From Inonotus obliquus (lineage: Eukaryota > Basidiomycota > Agaricomycetes > Hymenochaetales > Hymenochaetaceae): a DNA stretch of 64,000 nt. The DNA is taken from positions 124,001 through 188,000 of the forward strand of contig JAJHTX010000005.1 in the NCBI GenBank assembly GCA_032164295.1. Reading direction: 5' to 3'. This document shows positions 24,401 through 35,800 of the stretch, piece by piece. The notes beneath the pieces are model-generated. The model made no database searches. It was not told the DNA's origin and was given only the letters and a program-made list of their open reading frames with translations. Made by a program: the position numbers and the translations under genes. The number at the start of each line of letters is the position of its first letter. Within the stretch, counting starts at the first letter, position 1.

Positions 24401-25827
24401 TGGATTGAGCTCGTAGGACAGCTTAGGACGGTCCTACCAGAAATTTCCGTTGACGTCTCTGAATTGATGATGTCGACGACCGTCGGTGAACTTGTCAGTA
24501 AAATTGCCAAGGCCCATCATCGTTGCTCATTTGAAGTGGAGTCGCCCAAGACGCAGACGCCTTTTGTGAAACCTGCCATATTGTCAACTGGTATAGCTCA
24601 TGTCAGTAATTCTTTGACTAACCCCCGGGATTCAGTAGCGACGCCCTTCATTGTCAAAGAAATTCTTGGAAAAGTTTTGGACATGCCCGCAGGTGATCTC
24701 CGCGATGATGATTATCTGCAAGCCCTTGGACTGGACTCGCTTGGTTCCATCGAGGCCCTGTCCCAGCTTCAGGACCAGTTCGAGGTTTCCCTCCCTCATG
24801 ATTTCTTCGGTAGCATTGTCACCGTTAGCTCTGTTCAGCAGGCAGTAGCAAACGCCATCAACCAACGTTCTCATTCACGCCAGTCGAGTTCGGCGACTCT
24901 GGTCGAACCTGAGCCTCTCCAAAAGGTCATTGGTCCTGAGCGGACGCTTCTCCCGTTCCAAACTTCGGTCAGAGATGCCAGTCCCCTTTTCCTCGTACAC
25001 GATGGCAGCGGGCTAAGCCATTGCTACTCGCGTATTGGCGACCTCGAAAGACCTCTGTGGGGAATTAGTAACCCGAAGCTCTTGAGCGGCGAGAGTTGGA
25101 GGGGTGGAATTCCGGAAATGGCAACTCACTACATCGACCTTATTAAACCCATGGTGACTGACAATGGATGTATACTCGGAGGTTAGTTTGAAGGCTATGT
25201 CTGCTCGTTTCGGACTGACCTAGAGTTTAGGCTGGTCATTCGGTGGAGTCGTTGCGTTCCACATGGCATGTGACCTCATGCGAGCTGGCGTAAAGGTCGC
25301 AGGAGTAGTCCTCATTGATTCTCCCTCTCCGTTCACTCGAAAGCCGCTGCCGGAAGAACTCATAGACGCCGTCATTTCTGCATCGCCATCTGGTTCCACA
25401 AAGCAGCAGTCGCGCCTCATCCAGCTTGCGCGTACTCAGATGTCTTACGCTACTAAATCCCTTGTAGCTTACGAACCGGAACAGTTTTCATCTGTAGCAT
25501 GCGCTAAGCAGTACCCCAATGTTGTGATGCTGCGCTCTACCGACCCCTTCTCTTTGAACGAGTTGCGAAGCAAATTTCCTTTGGAGCCGATGCCTTTCCT
25601 CGAAGACCGTGGCAACCCTAGAGCAACTGTCAGCGATTGGGAGAGACTTGTCGGCAAGGATGTACATGTTCTGGATATTCCTGGACATCACTTTGAGCCA
25701 TTCTCGCCCAAGAATGTGAGCGAATTTCAATACAGGTCTTGAGGGATGATATTAACGTTCATTGTAGGTGACAGTATTAACCCAGCAACTTAAGAAGGCA
25801 ATCGCCTTCTTGAGTACCACAAACTGA
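18427..25827 (+). CDS. Non-reducing polyketide synthase (SAT-KS-AT-PT-ACP-ACP-TE), orsellinic-acid-synthase-like
   Basis: Eight exons (18427-19086, 19260-20288, 20339-20699, 20751-20935, 20990-22254, 22312-25181, 25231-25715, 25768-25827) give 2304 aa with consistent phase. Domains in order: SAT (about 1-330; GYSSG at 121-125), KS (about 533-960; DTACSSS with C711, EAHGTGT with H846, KGNIGHAEA with H890), AT (about 1075-1400; FSGQGGQ, GHSLGEY with S1167), PT (about 1455-1760; GHHV with H1489, [10 protein letters not shown] with D1678), two ACPs (GIDSL S1861, GLDSL S1976) and TE (GWSFGG, S2126; GHHFEPF). There is no reductive or methyltransferase domain. Such enzymes build aromatic tetraketides from acetyl and malonyl units; basidiomycete members of this layout commonly make orsellinic acid. 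The exact product is inferred. Odd points: the SAT nucleophile is Ser instead of the usual Cys, and intron 1 is long (173 nt). Confidence 0.92.
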
Positions 25828-26680
25828 ATGCTCTCTTAATCCACAATCAACTCTGCCAATCACGACTTCCCCAGTGCGCAACCTGTTTTGACTTTTTCTA
25901 ACGACTTTCACCGTTGTATCACTAATTAATCTGCGGAGTCCTTGGACGCTAGTTTTTCGATCTGCCGCTGTACGAGATTTTGATCCACGCATTCTTAACT
26001 GCCCGCGATTCAGACCTTGATGATAACCTTCCCATGCAAATCCTGTCTGCCTTGAGCTTTGTGATATTCGTGTTTTCGTCTGTGCTCTTTCTCATCATCC
26101 TTCATTGTTATAATTGCGACGTTCCAATCATTATGCGTTTGTACTTGTACCCTGCGCCACGCGAGACTCATTTCTTGAAAGGATGGAAACCCAAGCGCTG
26201 TCTAACGTAGCTCTGTAATGTGTAGTGCCAAAATGGAATGATAACTGTAGACAAGTTGGACAGTGCCAAGTTTAGTCACGCGGTGGCAGATTAATTTTGC
26301 CGGCTGACGACCTAAGTCCTAATTAGGCCCGTTCTTCTCGTGAGTCTCATTTGTCGAGTGGACAACACACAGCCCGTCCGAGTCGACCTTCCTCTTGGTT
26401 CTCACATGTGATGGGGTCACTGCGTTGTCGACGGTACAATCAATCAACCATGAGGCACTTTTATAGTGGCACAGTCTCACTTACTACCCATCCATCTCCT
26501 GCTGGTCCATCGAGATGCCGCTTTCTCCTTCTCTGCTACCTACTACTAGGCATCTTCTTAAACATTCGACCACGCGAGCTTTGCTGTCCAAGGCTTCGCG
26601 CCTGCCCCCTCTCTCGCCGCGTATATTTCTAGTATGATGTCAAGTGTCCTCCTTCGAGGTTCGATACTCACTTATGACAG
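25828..26680. other. Intergenic between PKS and homogentisate dioxygenase
   Basis: About 850 bases with only short frames. The first exon of the next gene must lie here or just downstream, but I could not place it with confidence. Confidence 0.4.
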
Positions 26681-28672
26681 TCTGACTTCAGAAGAAGTTA
26701 CAATAATGCACCCGCATCTGGGGCTACCGCACCAGGGACTTTTGCGGTGAAGCCGACGTCAAAGGATCCCTACTCTTATCAGGTCGGTTTCGGAAACAGA
26801 TTTGCGTCTGAAGCACTGTACGTATTCGTCCACACCTTTATGAAGTATTCGTCTCTTACGAGATCCAACTTCAGACCAGAAACGCTTCCGTATGCACAGA
26901 ACAGTCCTCAGAAATGCAAGTATGATCTGTACGCGGAGCAAGTGAGTCTATCATTCACGCAAGCCCCGTAAGGCGTTTCTAAACATAGGTTTGTAGATGA
27001 CAGGAACATCGTTCGTGGCTCCGAAATCTGAGAAGCAGACCTCGTAAGTCTATTTGCATAATTCATACTTGAGCTAACGGCCGTGCATCAACTTTAACTA
27101 GATGGCTTTACCGCATCCGCCCGGCTGTCGCTCATCAAGGGTTCACCAAACTCGCGGATAATCCGGATGTGAGCATCACGCCGCTGTTCATTTGCTCCAA
27201 GGTGACACTGGATTAGCTAGAGAACAACTTCTCTCCGAGTAACCCTCGCGTTCATACCTCACCGACCCAGCAAGCCTGGCATCCAATCGAGATCCCGACA
27301 AGTGGGAAAGTGGATTTCATTGATGGACTGAAATCTTTCGCTGGAAATGGCGATCCGACGCTTCGTGAAGGTCTCGCAATTCATATGTACGCAGCAAACA
27401 CTTCCATGGGGAATAAAGCGTTCTGCAACAACGATGGTGATATGCTCATCTTGCCGCAGCAGGGGCGCTTGGATGTCCAAACTGAGTTCGGCAAGCTTAT
27501 GGTCCGCCCTGGAGAGCTTCTCGTCATACAACGTGGAATAAGGTTCCGTGTTGCTTTCCCTGATGGACCCGCTCGCGGTTGTAAGTCACGCCTTGCTTGC
27601 TTGGAAATTGTTCTTAAGCCCTACTTGTACAGACATACAGGAGATTTACGGTTCTCATTACGAACTCCCAGAACTTGGGCCGTTGGGAGGTTATGGTCTT
27701 GCTAATGCGCGTGACTTTGAGCACCCTGTCGCAAGCTTCGACATCGAGCAATCATCATGGGAGATTGTATACAAGTACGGCATGCCCAACGTTCGTGTAT
27801 GAATGGCTACTCATTGCCATTATAGGGTATGCGGCGAGCTTCACGTGTGCAAGCAGGAGCACACGCCGTTCGACGTCGTCGCTTGGCACGGAAAGTGAGC
27901 ATTATTATTATGTGTCAAAATTTTTATCTGATACATGTTTGCTATAGTTACGTACCGTACAAATATGCGCTGGAGAAGTTTGTGAACGTCGGTTCGATTT
28001 CAAAGGATCACATTGATCCTTCGATTTTCTGTGTTTTGACAGCAAAGTCCAAGACTCCCGGCACACCTCTGGCCGATTTCTTGATCTTCAGTCCACGTTG
28101 GGATGTCGCATCCCACACCTTCAGACCTCCAGTACGCTTTATTGCCATTCCGGTATTCGTTTACTTACCGTGTCTACCTAGTATTACCATCGCAACTCCT
28201 CTACGGAGTTTATGGGACTGATCTATGGTTCTTATAGTGGACGTTCGGATGAGTTCCAGCCGGGATCTTGCTCTTACGAAACTGGTTTCTGCCCTCACGG
28301 AGTATCTTACGAAGAGTTCAAGCTCGCCACAAAAAGCGAACTCAAACCAATGCGCGTCCATGAGGGTACTATGGGTAAGTTCAACGCTGGGATTTTGAAC
28401 CAGTGATATGTTAACCTTAACTCGGCTCCGCAGCGTTCATGTTCGAGTCGAGCATGATGTTTACATTGACAGACTATGCGATGAAGTCTCCGAAGCGACA
28501 TGGTAAGTCGTTTACATGTCTGAGAGACCACGTCTTATTTATTCACGACTGATATCCAGAGCACGAACCGAAGATGTGGGACGACCTGAAAGCGCAATTC
28601 CTCAATCATATCCCACAGATCAATGCCGAGCTGAAAGCATCAGGTCTTCCGATACTCGGCTTTAAGAATTGA
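26681..28672 (+). CDS. hmgA: Homogentisate 1,2-dioxygenase (5' end uncertain)
   Basis: Eleven exons join in phase: 26681-26817, 26875-26941, 26997-27043, 27102-27168, 27217-27580, 27633-27774, 27826-27894, 27948-28131, 28182-28374, 28434-28502 and 28560-28672, about 483 codons. The enzyme opens the ring of homogentisate with O2 and Fe(II) in tyrosine and phenylalanine breakdown. Family segments are [49 protein letters not shown], a cupin-like core, [16 protein letters not shown] (metal His and Glu with the usual H-x5-E spacing) and FCPHG (third metal His). The family is normally about 445 aa. An in-frame stop at 26675-26677 shows that the start codon is in an unplaced upstream exon; 26681 is only the earliest acceptor position. 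It sits on the same strand as the PKS. Confidence 0.9.
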
Positions 28673-29017
28673 ACAAGTGGAAAATTGAATGATGTTTATA
28701 TTACTTAGTTGGTCGTTGAAGCTTATGCTGCATCCATGTATGGTGTTATACGATTTAATGTTTATTCTTACTCACACCATCTCTTTACGTATTTGCTCAT
28801 AACACCTTCTGGGTTACCAACCAGCAGTAGCCTGATCGTGCATGCTGTCGTTGTCGGCCCCCTCCAGTCTATACAGTTTGTTCCTCGCAAAATGCTAGTA
28901 GCACTCATCCACTTCATGCGTCTTTGCTTACTCGACAACTGGTGGCGTTGTTAGAACGCCACAAGAATTGCCATTGCATCATATGCTCGCACGACGTATT
29001 GTCTTGCAAGCTTTGCT
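28673..29017. other. Intergenic, no gene seen
   Basis: Short space between the 3' end of the dioxygenase gene and the 3' end of the MITE-broken minus-strand gene. Nothing recognisable. Confidence 0.4.
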
Positions 29018-30027
29018 CTACCTTTCCGAAGAAGCCTGTGGCTCTTCTATGCCTTCCATCCAGTCCTCGACCCTTTTCAATTCATCCTCCTCAAGCAGCG
29101 ACCCGTACGGTGGCGTTTTCCTCTTTTTGGATCGGATTAGGGCTTGAAAGCGTAAGTATACGGATACGCGCGTAAAATTCACGTTCATTACGCATACGGC
29201 GCGTACTTTACGACACCGTATTCTTCATTTCCAAGCAGGGTACGGATAAGCCGCGGGCGTATACAGAATACGGTCGTATATACGGTAGCAAGAAGAATTC
29301 ATAAGAAACGAAGAGAGGTACAGCAAGAATAATTGATCGGGGATGGTCTTGTGTCGCTCCAGACGCTTAGTGTGCTTGCCCGAGAGAATGGATGGGATCC
29401 TCACTGATTTCAATGGTATGTCTACCAGAAAGTTTCGTGTATTCAAGTTGCCGGGGCCGGGTGATGTCGGTATAAGAGATGATTCATACGCCATTGCACG
29501 TTTTGATATCGGTTCCAAGAGTTATGGGACGCATATCCATCATTTTCATGCTCCTCAACTCGGACGAACAAGCTGCAAACTGCCAAATAAAGTAAAGACC
29601 ATCTTCACATGACCGTATCCGTATTTTCCGTATACGACCGTTTACGCCTAAATTTGGATTTCTCGATACGGAATGCGGTCCGTACAATACGATCCGTAAG
29701 GTAAGTCCCCTACCTCCCATACGAGTACAGAGCGTATCCGTATACGTACGGGCCGTATCCGTACGTTACGGTACGCTTGCGAGCCCTAGATCGGATTTTT
29801 AGTGGTAATCCCACGGAGGCACTCTCAACCTTCTTGAAAGACGTTCCTTTGGCGTCACTCTTGCTCTCGCGAGGACTATGAGGACGATCGTCATCATCGT
29901 CATCTGCGCTGCAATTACTGATACGGGTGGCGCTTGCTCGTCGTCCCACGAGCTCGCTTTTTATTTGCACAGTTTTCCCGCTTTCATCAGTTTCCTTTCC
30001 AAGGATGAATTTTTTGAAGGCGGACTT
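29018..30027 (-). pseudogene. Unknown coding exon split by a hAT-type MITE
   Basis: On the minus strand a terminal exon starts after a good acceptor (ttcttctctag) at 30027 and reads through charged, coding-like sequence with a run of six Asp, ending at SVGLPLKIRS beside the MITE. Removing the 651-bp MITE plus one 8-bp target copy restores one open frame that continues KKRKTPPYGSLLEEDEL and ends at TAG (29018-29020), giving 116 codons in one phase. The insertion adds 659 nt and so shifts the frame. The C-terminal part is acidic (EEDELKRVEDWMEGIEE). The family is not recognised, and the 5' exons could not be placed. Whether the MITE is spliced out, making a functional gene, cannot be seen. Confidence 0.6.
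29138..29788. mobile_element. hAT-type MITE with 8-bp target duplication
   Basis: The ends are TAGGGCTTG and CGAGCCCTA, with inverted similarity continuing through AAGCG and GTATACGGATACG-like words. It is flanked by a perfect 8-bp repeat GATCGGAT at 29130-29137 and 29789-29796. The 651 bp hold no transposase. It is rich in ATACGG/CCGTAT words but has different ends from the 4.2-kb MITE. Its last ~80 bp recur at 61552-61634. Confidence 0.85.
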
Positions 30028-30640
30028 CTAGAGAAGAACACATCAGCTCTCGTTGAGTAACGCTCACGGATGATAAACTCCTAACCGCCGATTTATCTTT
30101 ACTCTTTCTTCGGCATATTGAAAGAGAACAGAGGTGTAGATACGCAGAGATGCAATGGCACCTAAGTACCTTTATTATCGCTGAAGTGCAATCTTAGGTA
30201 TGAGTTATTTTGCTGAAAGATGAACAACGCAACCCCAGGCAAGCGCAAATTTGCATTCTTTATGAGGTAATAAGGATGTAAACTCAGGATTACTGTGATC
30301 GGTCTCACTTCACTTCTGAAATCCAAGCTGTAACCCACCTCCTTCTCCTTGTAGGGCTCTTTTGTAGCTTTGCAGGTTTTTAAAAATTGGGTTCAACGTG
30401 AGAGCGTGAACGAATGCCGCCACAGACTCAATTTTAGAACTTCAACCTATATCATGTATAGGTCAGCTCACAGTGTTCGTAGTAGAAAGTTCTTTTTGGA
30501 CAGGCCAAAGGAAAGGGACTCGGATGTGAGTTTGCATTGTGTTATTTCGGATAGTTGATGGCGAGAAGAGAAGGCCTGCATTGCGTGATGCAGTTTACGT
30601 AATGATATCTTGAGCGAGTGGTCACCTCACGTGACCGCAA
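30028..30640. other. Intergenic; likely 5' parts of the broken gene and the LINE leader
   Basis: No certain gene. A minus-strand ATG followed by MPKK and a GTAAAG donor lies near 30108-30121 and could be a first exon of the broken gene, but its phase does not fit the obvious acceptor. Confidence 0.3.
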
Positions 30641-32887
30641 ATGTCACAGAGGTTCACACCTTTCTCTTTTACCACCATGAGCGATAAGGGAGAAACACGT
30701 AGTTTACGATCAGTAACCCGTGGAGGGGTACAGCGTATTCAGGCAGCACTCCAGGGCAAGCAGGCCCCTGCTGTGCCGTCGAAACCTGCCATTGGGCAGG
30801 CTAGTGGGTCAGGGAGGGTGTCGTCATTTGTCCCTGACGTCAACCCGGAATCTGTCGCGTCGTCCGGCTGGGACGTCCCGTCTGACCAGCAGGTGGACAC
30901 CCCGGTCGCAGAGGCCGTTAGCAAGATGCTGGGCAAATGCCCGGCAGGTTCAGATGTAGAATCGGTGAAGAAGAAGACGTGGGATGAGCAGATGGAGGTA
31001 GAGAGTGTTTTTGACGCACAGGCCACCTACGCCCGCACATATGACTTCGTGGGAGAGACGATGACTAGGATCCAGGCGGAGTTGAAGGACCCTGAGTTAG
31101 TGGACCCGGCTGAGTCATTCGGATCGCAACCCAGTTCGCTGGAACTCAATTACATACAGCTGGGTTTCTCGATGGGGAAAGTCACAGCCATGCTGTTTTC
31201 AGCGCTTACTCAAGCCCAAGAGGACGGACCGTTCACTACGGGCGACTGTATGGATCTGTACATGTCGGCTTTCCAACAGGGATACAGGACGGAAGCCCTA
31301 CACCCAGGAGTGTTTGAAGATGGTTTACGTCACCTGGCGTCCGACTGCATGATTATGCCGGAGGTATTCCCGGCGCATGGCAAGGATGTGGACCCTCACC
31401 TTTACACCATTCTTGACCGCCTTAACCAGATAGGCTCGGAACAGATGGCGGCAGGGCGTCGTGCAGAGGAGACAGCGAATGCAGCAAAGAAACAGTTGAC
31501 CGCATTGGAGGAGAGGTTGAAGAAGGTAGAACAGGGATGTTTGCCGAGTCCTGCCCACCAGACGGCCCAAGGGCTCCAGGTGTCTAGGTGGGCACAACCC
31601 TCCGCTGAGCAGGGAGCTGCCCCGGGCGGTGGAATGCATAAAGCTCCCCAGGATTTGACCCCTAGTCGACGACCGGGCGTGCAGGTAGTGGCCCCCGGTG
31701 CGCAGGTCAGGCATAACACTACCCCCCAACAAGTGGTCCCACCTAAGCCGATCAACAAAGGCAAGGGCAGGCAACTCCCACAAGGTGAGGTGGTTGAGGT
31801 CATCGACGTAGACGCGATCAACTCGTCTAACGAAGCCAAAGGCATCCCGGACCGGTATATTCATTACGTTCCGGCCCCGGCCCCGCAGGCTTTCGTTCAA
31901 GTCACGAGGAAGAACACATCCTCTCACTCGTACGCTCAGGCGGCGAAGGCTCCTGCGGGCAAGAAAGCTCCCCAAAAGAAGAAGTCTATCACTATCAACC
32001 AGGCTCGCCAGAACAAAGCCAAGGTTGCGGCTATGCTGGGTTTTTCAATCAAACTGCGCCCGACGCTGTCGAGGGAGGAAATGTTCATCACGGCTAGGTC
32101 TGCTAAACCCACACCGAACAAAGGCGGGGCTATCGTGCTCCGCAAAGGGCAATGGAACATAAAGGGCGACTTCGTTATCGAGGTGGGCGCGCGTCCTGAC
32201 GTTGCGGAGTATGGGCCGGCGTGGGCGGAGGAGCTGCAGAAGAAGCTACGGGTGACGTCAGACGCAATGATGTCAGTGGAGTTTGTCCTGTTTGTGGAAA
32301 ACTTCCAGTTCATTGTCCCAGGGTTCCCGATTATCAACCCTTCGACTCGACAGATGCACACTCCGCTGGAGATAGCGGAGGAACTCCGGCTGTCGAACCC
32401 GGTCTTTGTTGAGTTTCCATTCACGGAGGCTCCGTGGTTTTTGGGCAAAGAAGAGGTGCTCTGAGGCCTGGTCACGAAGAACCCCAAGGCTACTGCGTCG
32501 GTCATTGTCGCAGTGTCTCACCCGCTCAAAGCAAGGGAGGCAATCTTCCACAACAACAGAGTCGTCAAGCGCGCGATCCGGTACTATGGACATTACCAGT
32601 ACGCGGTGGAACAAAGGGTGCGATCGGGCCCTATGCAATGCCACAAGTGCTGGCGCTTCCATCACAGCGATCAGGATTGCATCGAGTCGTATCGATGCAC
32701 GCGTTGCGCAGAACTGCATCAAACGGAGCTGTGCGAGAAGAAGTGCGAAACATGCCCTGATGCGAATGTGTGTAAACATGTCATCAAATGTGTGAACTGC
32801 CAAGGCCCACACAGGGCAGACACCCAGAACTGCCCAAGATGCCCTCCGATTAACGTGCCGCGTTTGGGTTCCCCGCCTACATACTAA
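30641..32887 (+). pseudogene. LINE ORF1 (Gag-like, zinc knuckles), one in-frame TGA
   Basis: The frame opens with ATG at 30641 (or 30680) and runs 607 codons to TGA at 32462-32464, then continues in the same frame for 140 codons to TAA at 32885-32887. The N-terminal half is acidic and helical with a possible coiled coil (TANAAKKQLTALEERLKKVE). The middle is Pro-rich and basic. After the TGA come cysteine/histidine knuckles: CHKCWRFHHSDQDC, CTRCAELHQTELC and CVNCQGPHRADTQNC. This matches nucleic-acid-binding ORF1 proteins of fungal LINEs. The TGA would arise from CGA by one C-to-T change. Confidence 0.8.
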
Positions 32888-35800
32888 TGAAGGGTGAACT
32901 CAAATTTATATCTTATAACGCTGGTCGTTCGCGCATGGCTCTATTTATGGCTCAACACAAGATGCAACAACAGGCATTGTCAGCCTGGGATCTGGATGTC
33001 TGGAGCATTCAGGAGGTTCCTTTCTCTACAGTGGGCGTGGCACGAAGTACAGGTGAACGTGAAGTCGCAGATGAGGGAGCGCCGCTTTTTAGCGGTAAAT
33101 GTGCGAGATCGCGTCCGGTACCGAAATACCGAGACGAGGGGTGTATGGTTTTAAGTGGGGGAGGGCCAAATGAGGCAGTACTTATCCAGTACGCTCACGG
33201 TACTTGTTGTCTGTAGAAGGGGGATGTAAAGGGAGTCAAAGGAATAATAAAAAGAAGTGCTGGACCAGCTGGACGTGGGGGGGGGATGTGTTCTTGTCCG
33301 GAATCGAGAGGGTCGGTACCGTGGGAAAAACGTCGGTACAGGTCGGTACTGCAAGGAAACTGCTAGCACGGGGTGGTATAGCAAGAAACAGACTGGAGGA
33401 GACTGGTGGCTGAGAGTGTTGACTGGACCGGGAAGCAAACCTGAGCCCTCACACGGGAGGCTAACTCTGAAGGTTCACTTGAGACGGAACTGGGATGGGA
33501 CTGGGACGAAGCTTGAGATGAGACTGAGACGGAACTGAGAAGGGGGTGAGGAAACCCGAGCCCTCACGTTAGAGGCTAGCTCCTAAGATTACCTGGAGAG
33601 CTACTACGTACAGGAGGAGATATTTATACTACTGTACTGTAGTTAGCTTATAAATCCAAAAGGAGAAAGTAGAAAGGAAGATCAAAACAAAGAAAAGTCT
33701 GAAGAAAATGTAACAAGGAAAGTGAACATTGCAGCGCCATCAGGGGGACAACAAGAAAGGGTTAGGGAGGACAAGATACCAATGAAAACGTAGCATATAG
33801 TACCCCTGGATGAAAAGTCCTCAGGACAAGAGATATGCGCCCCTGCTGATTGATACCGACACGTTCCTGGTGGTACCGGACCTGAAAACCTTAATGGATA
33901 CTGACCCTGAGCTTTTCCAAAGAACTGGCATGCATAGTCCAACCATCAGGAATGAATACCAGAGAGGAAGACGTCTGATCCATGTCATGAGAGCATGTCG
34001 AATTGCCAAATTGTCTCGGTACCGGGTTTCTCAGCACTCGGTACTCTCGGTATTCTCGGTACCGGGTTTCTTGGCGCTCGGTACCGGTACTCTCGGCGTT
34101 CGGTACTTTGAGAAATGGGACCAACGGTTTCTCTAGGTGTGCTGGTGGATACTGTAAGGTGTAGATGGGACCGTACCATAGCATGGGGTAAGCGTAGAAT
34201 GGGATACCGGGGTTGATACCGAGCTCAGCCGCACGTAGTTCTCTTCAGCGGGCATAGAATTATAACGGCAGGAGGAAGGGACCCATGGGTGGCCATTGCA
34301 GTTCCCAATGACATCTGATGGTCCCAGCACACGGACGTCCTGCCGTCTACGATGGTTCACGTCGAACTCCATTTGGACGAGAGCAACATCCATGTTTTTT
34401 CGGTTTATTGTCCCCATTCTTCACATTACACTACATGGAACGCTACGGTCAGACACTTCCAGCAGGGTTTCCCAGCGCGTACGGTCATTGGGGCAGACGT
34501 AAATGCAGCGGGCAGATGGACGGATCTTCCTATAGCAAGAAACGCAGACCACCATGAGCGCTCAAATTTTTTCGAGGCTTGGCTGGAAGACACCCCGGAT
34601 ATTGTCTGTGCAGACGACCCGAGTGTGGTTACATGCCATGGAACGCAGAACGGCAGGGGGACTCACCCGGACGTTATGTTCTTCACTCCAAACTCATTGC
34701 CGGATCTTCGACAATCATGGCGTGCCATTAGAAACACTGGCGCTTTCTTACAGCACAAGGTGATGATAGCGGACTTTTCGGGCTGGTACAACTGGGCTAG
34801 TCTGGTCCGCATGGGCATTCCTAATGACAAAGCGGAGTCTTGGGCAGCCGAGTTCAAGTACCTAGTCCCGGCTGCATTTTGGAGACAGGCATTTGGGACT
34901 GAGGAAGCGGTGACAGCGTGGGTGTCGCGTTTTTGGATTAGCGCGCAACGGGCTACTCAGGTGTTGACATACAAATCCACGGCGCAAAAGAAGGAGCGTT
35001 GGTGGGATGAGGAGTGCGATAGGTGGGTAAGGGAGAGTGCCCCAGACCTCCTGTTCTGGTTATGGGACAGGAGGGAGACGTGGTTCCGTAAGAGGCGGGA
35101 GGAAGCAGGCAACGCGTCACCGTGGTCCTACCACAGAGTGGGTTTACCACGACAAAGAGTTAACATTCCATCTCTAACGGTACCTTTTCGCACGGTAAGG
35201 CATGTCGAAATTGCTCATGCATTTCGGCAGCACTACTTTCCGGAGAGAAGAGACCACCCGGATGAGGTCCACCTCCAGTCAGTAGGGACGCAGAGGGACA
35301 TTACAGAGAGTGAGGTGCTGATCGCGCTGGGCGGCATGCCAGCTAATAGTGCTCCAGGCCCATCAGGTATGATATACCATGCGGTGGAAAGAGTGGTTTG
35401 ACGACACATCAACTGCTTCACCCGGTTATTCAATGGGATGCTGCGCACGGAGAGCTACCCCCAGGAGTTTAAGAAATCGGTCGTGGCGATGGTACGCAAG
35501 CCTAAGCCATATCCACTCGACACGCCAAGGGCATACCGGCCCATTTGCGTAGAGGAAGTGCTCGCGAAGCTTTTCGAGAGGGTAGTCACGGCTCGCCTGC
35601 AAGAGCTGCTCCACCGGAGCCCGCTGTTCGACAAACGACAGTTTGGAGGCAGGAGAGGTGCTTCGGTCATCACAGCATGGCACGCACTCCTGGCGGCGTC
35701 TCAGAGAGAAGACGACAGGTATACAATGGTCGGCTTTGACATACAAGGCTTTTTCGATAACGTCTGGCTGGAAATCTTGCGGCGAAGTTTAGATGAGCTG

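Noticed and set aside
29710..29970. Minus-strand 86-codon frame ending in TYGYGPYVYGYALYSYG
   Set aside because: The C-terminal part is read through the MITE's terminal repeat; only the part right of 29789 is host coding sequence.
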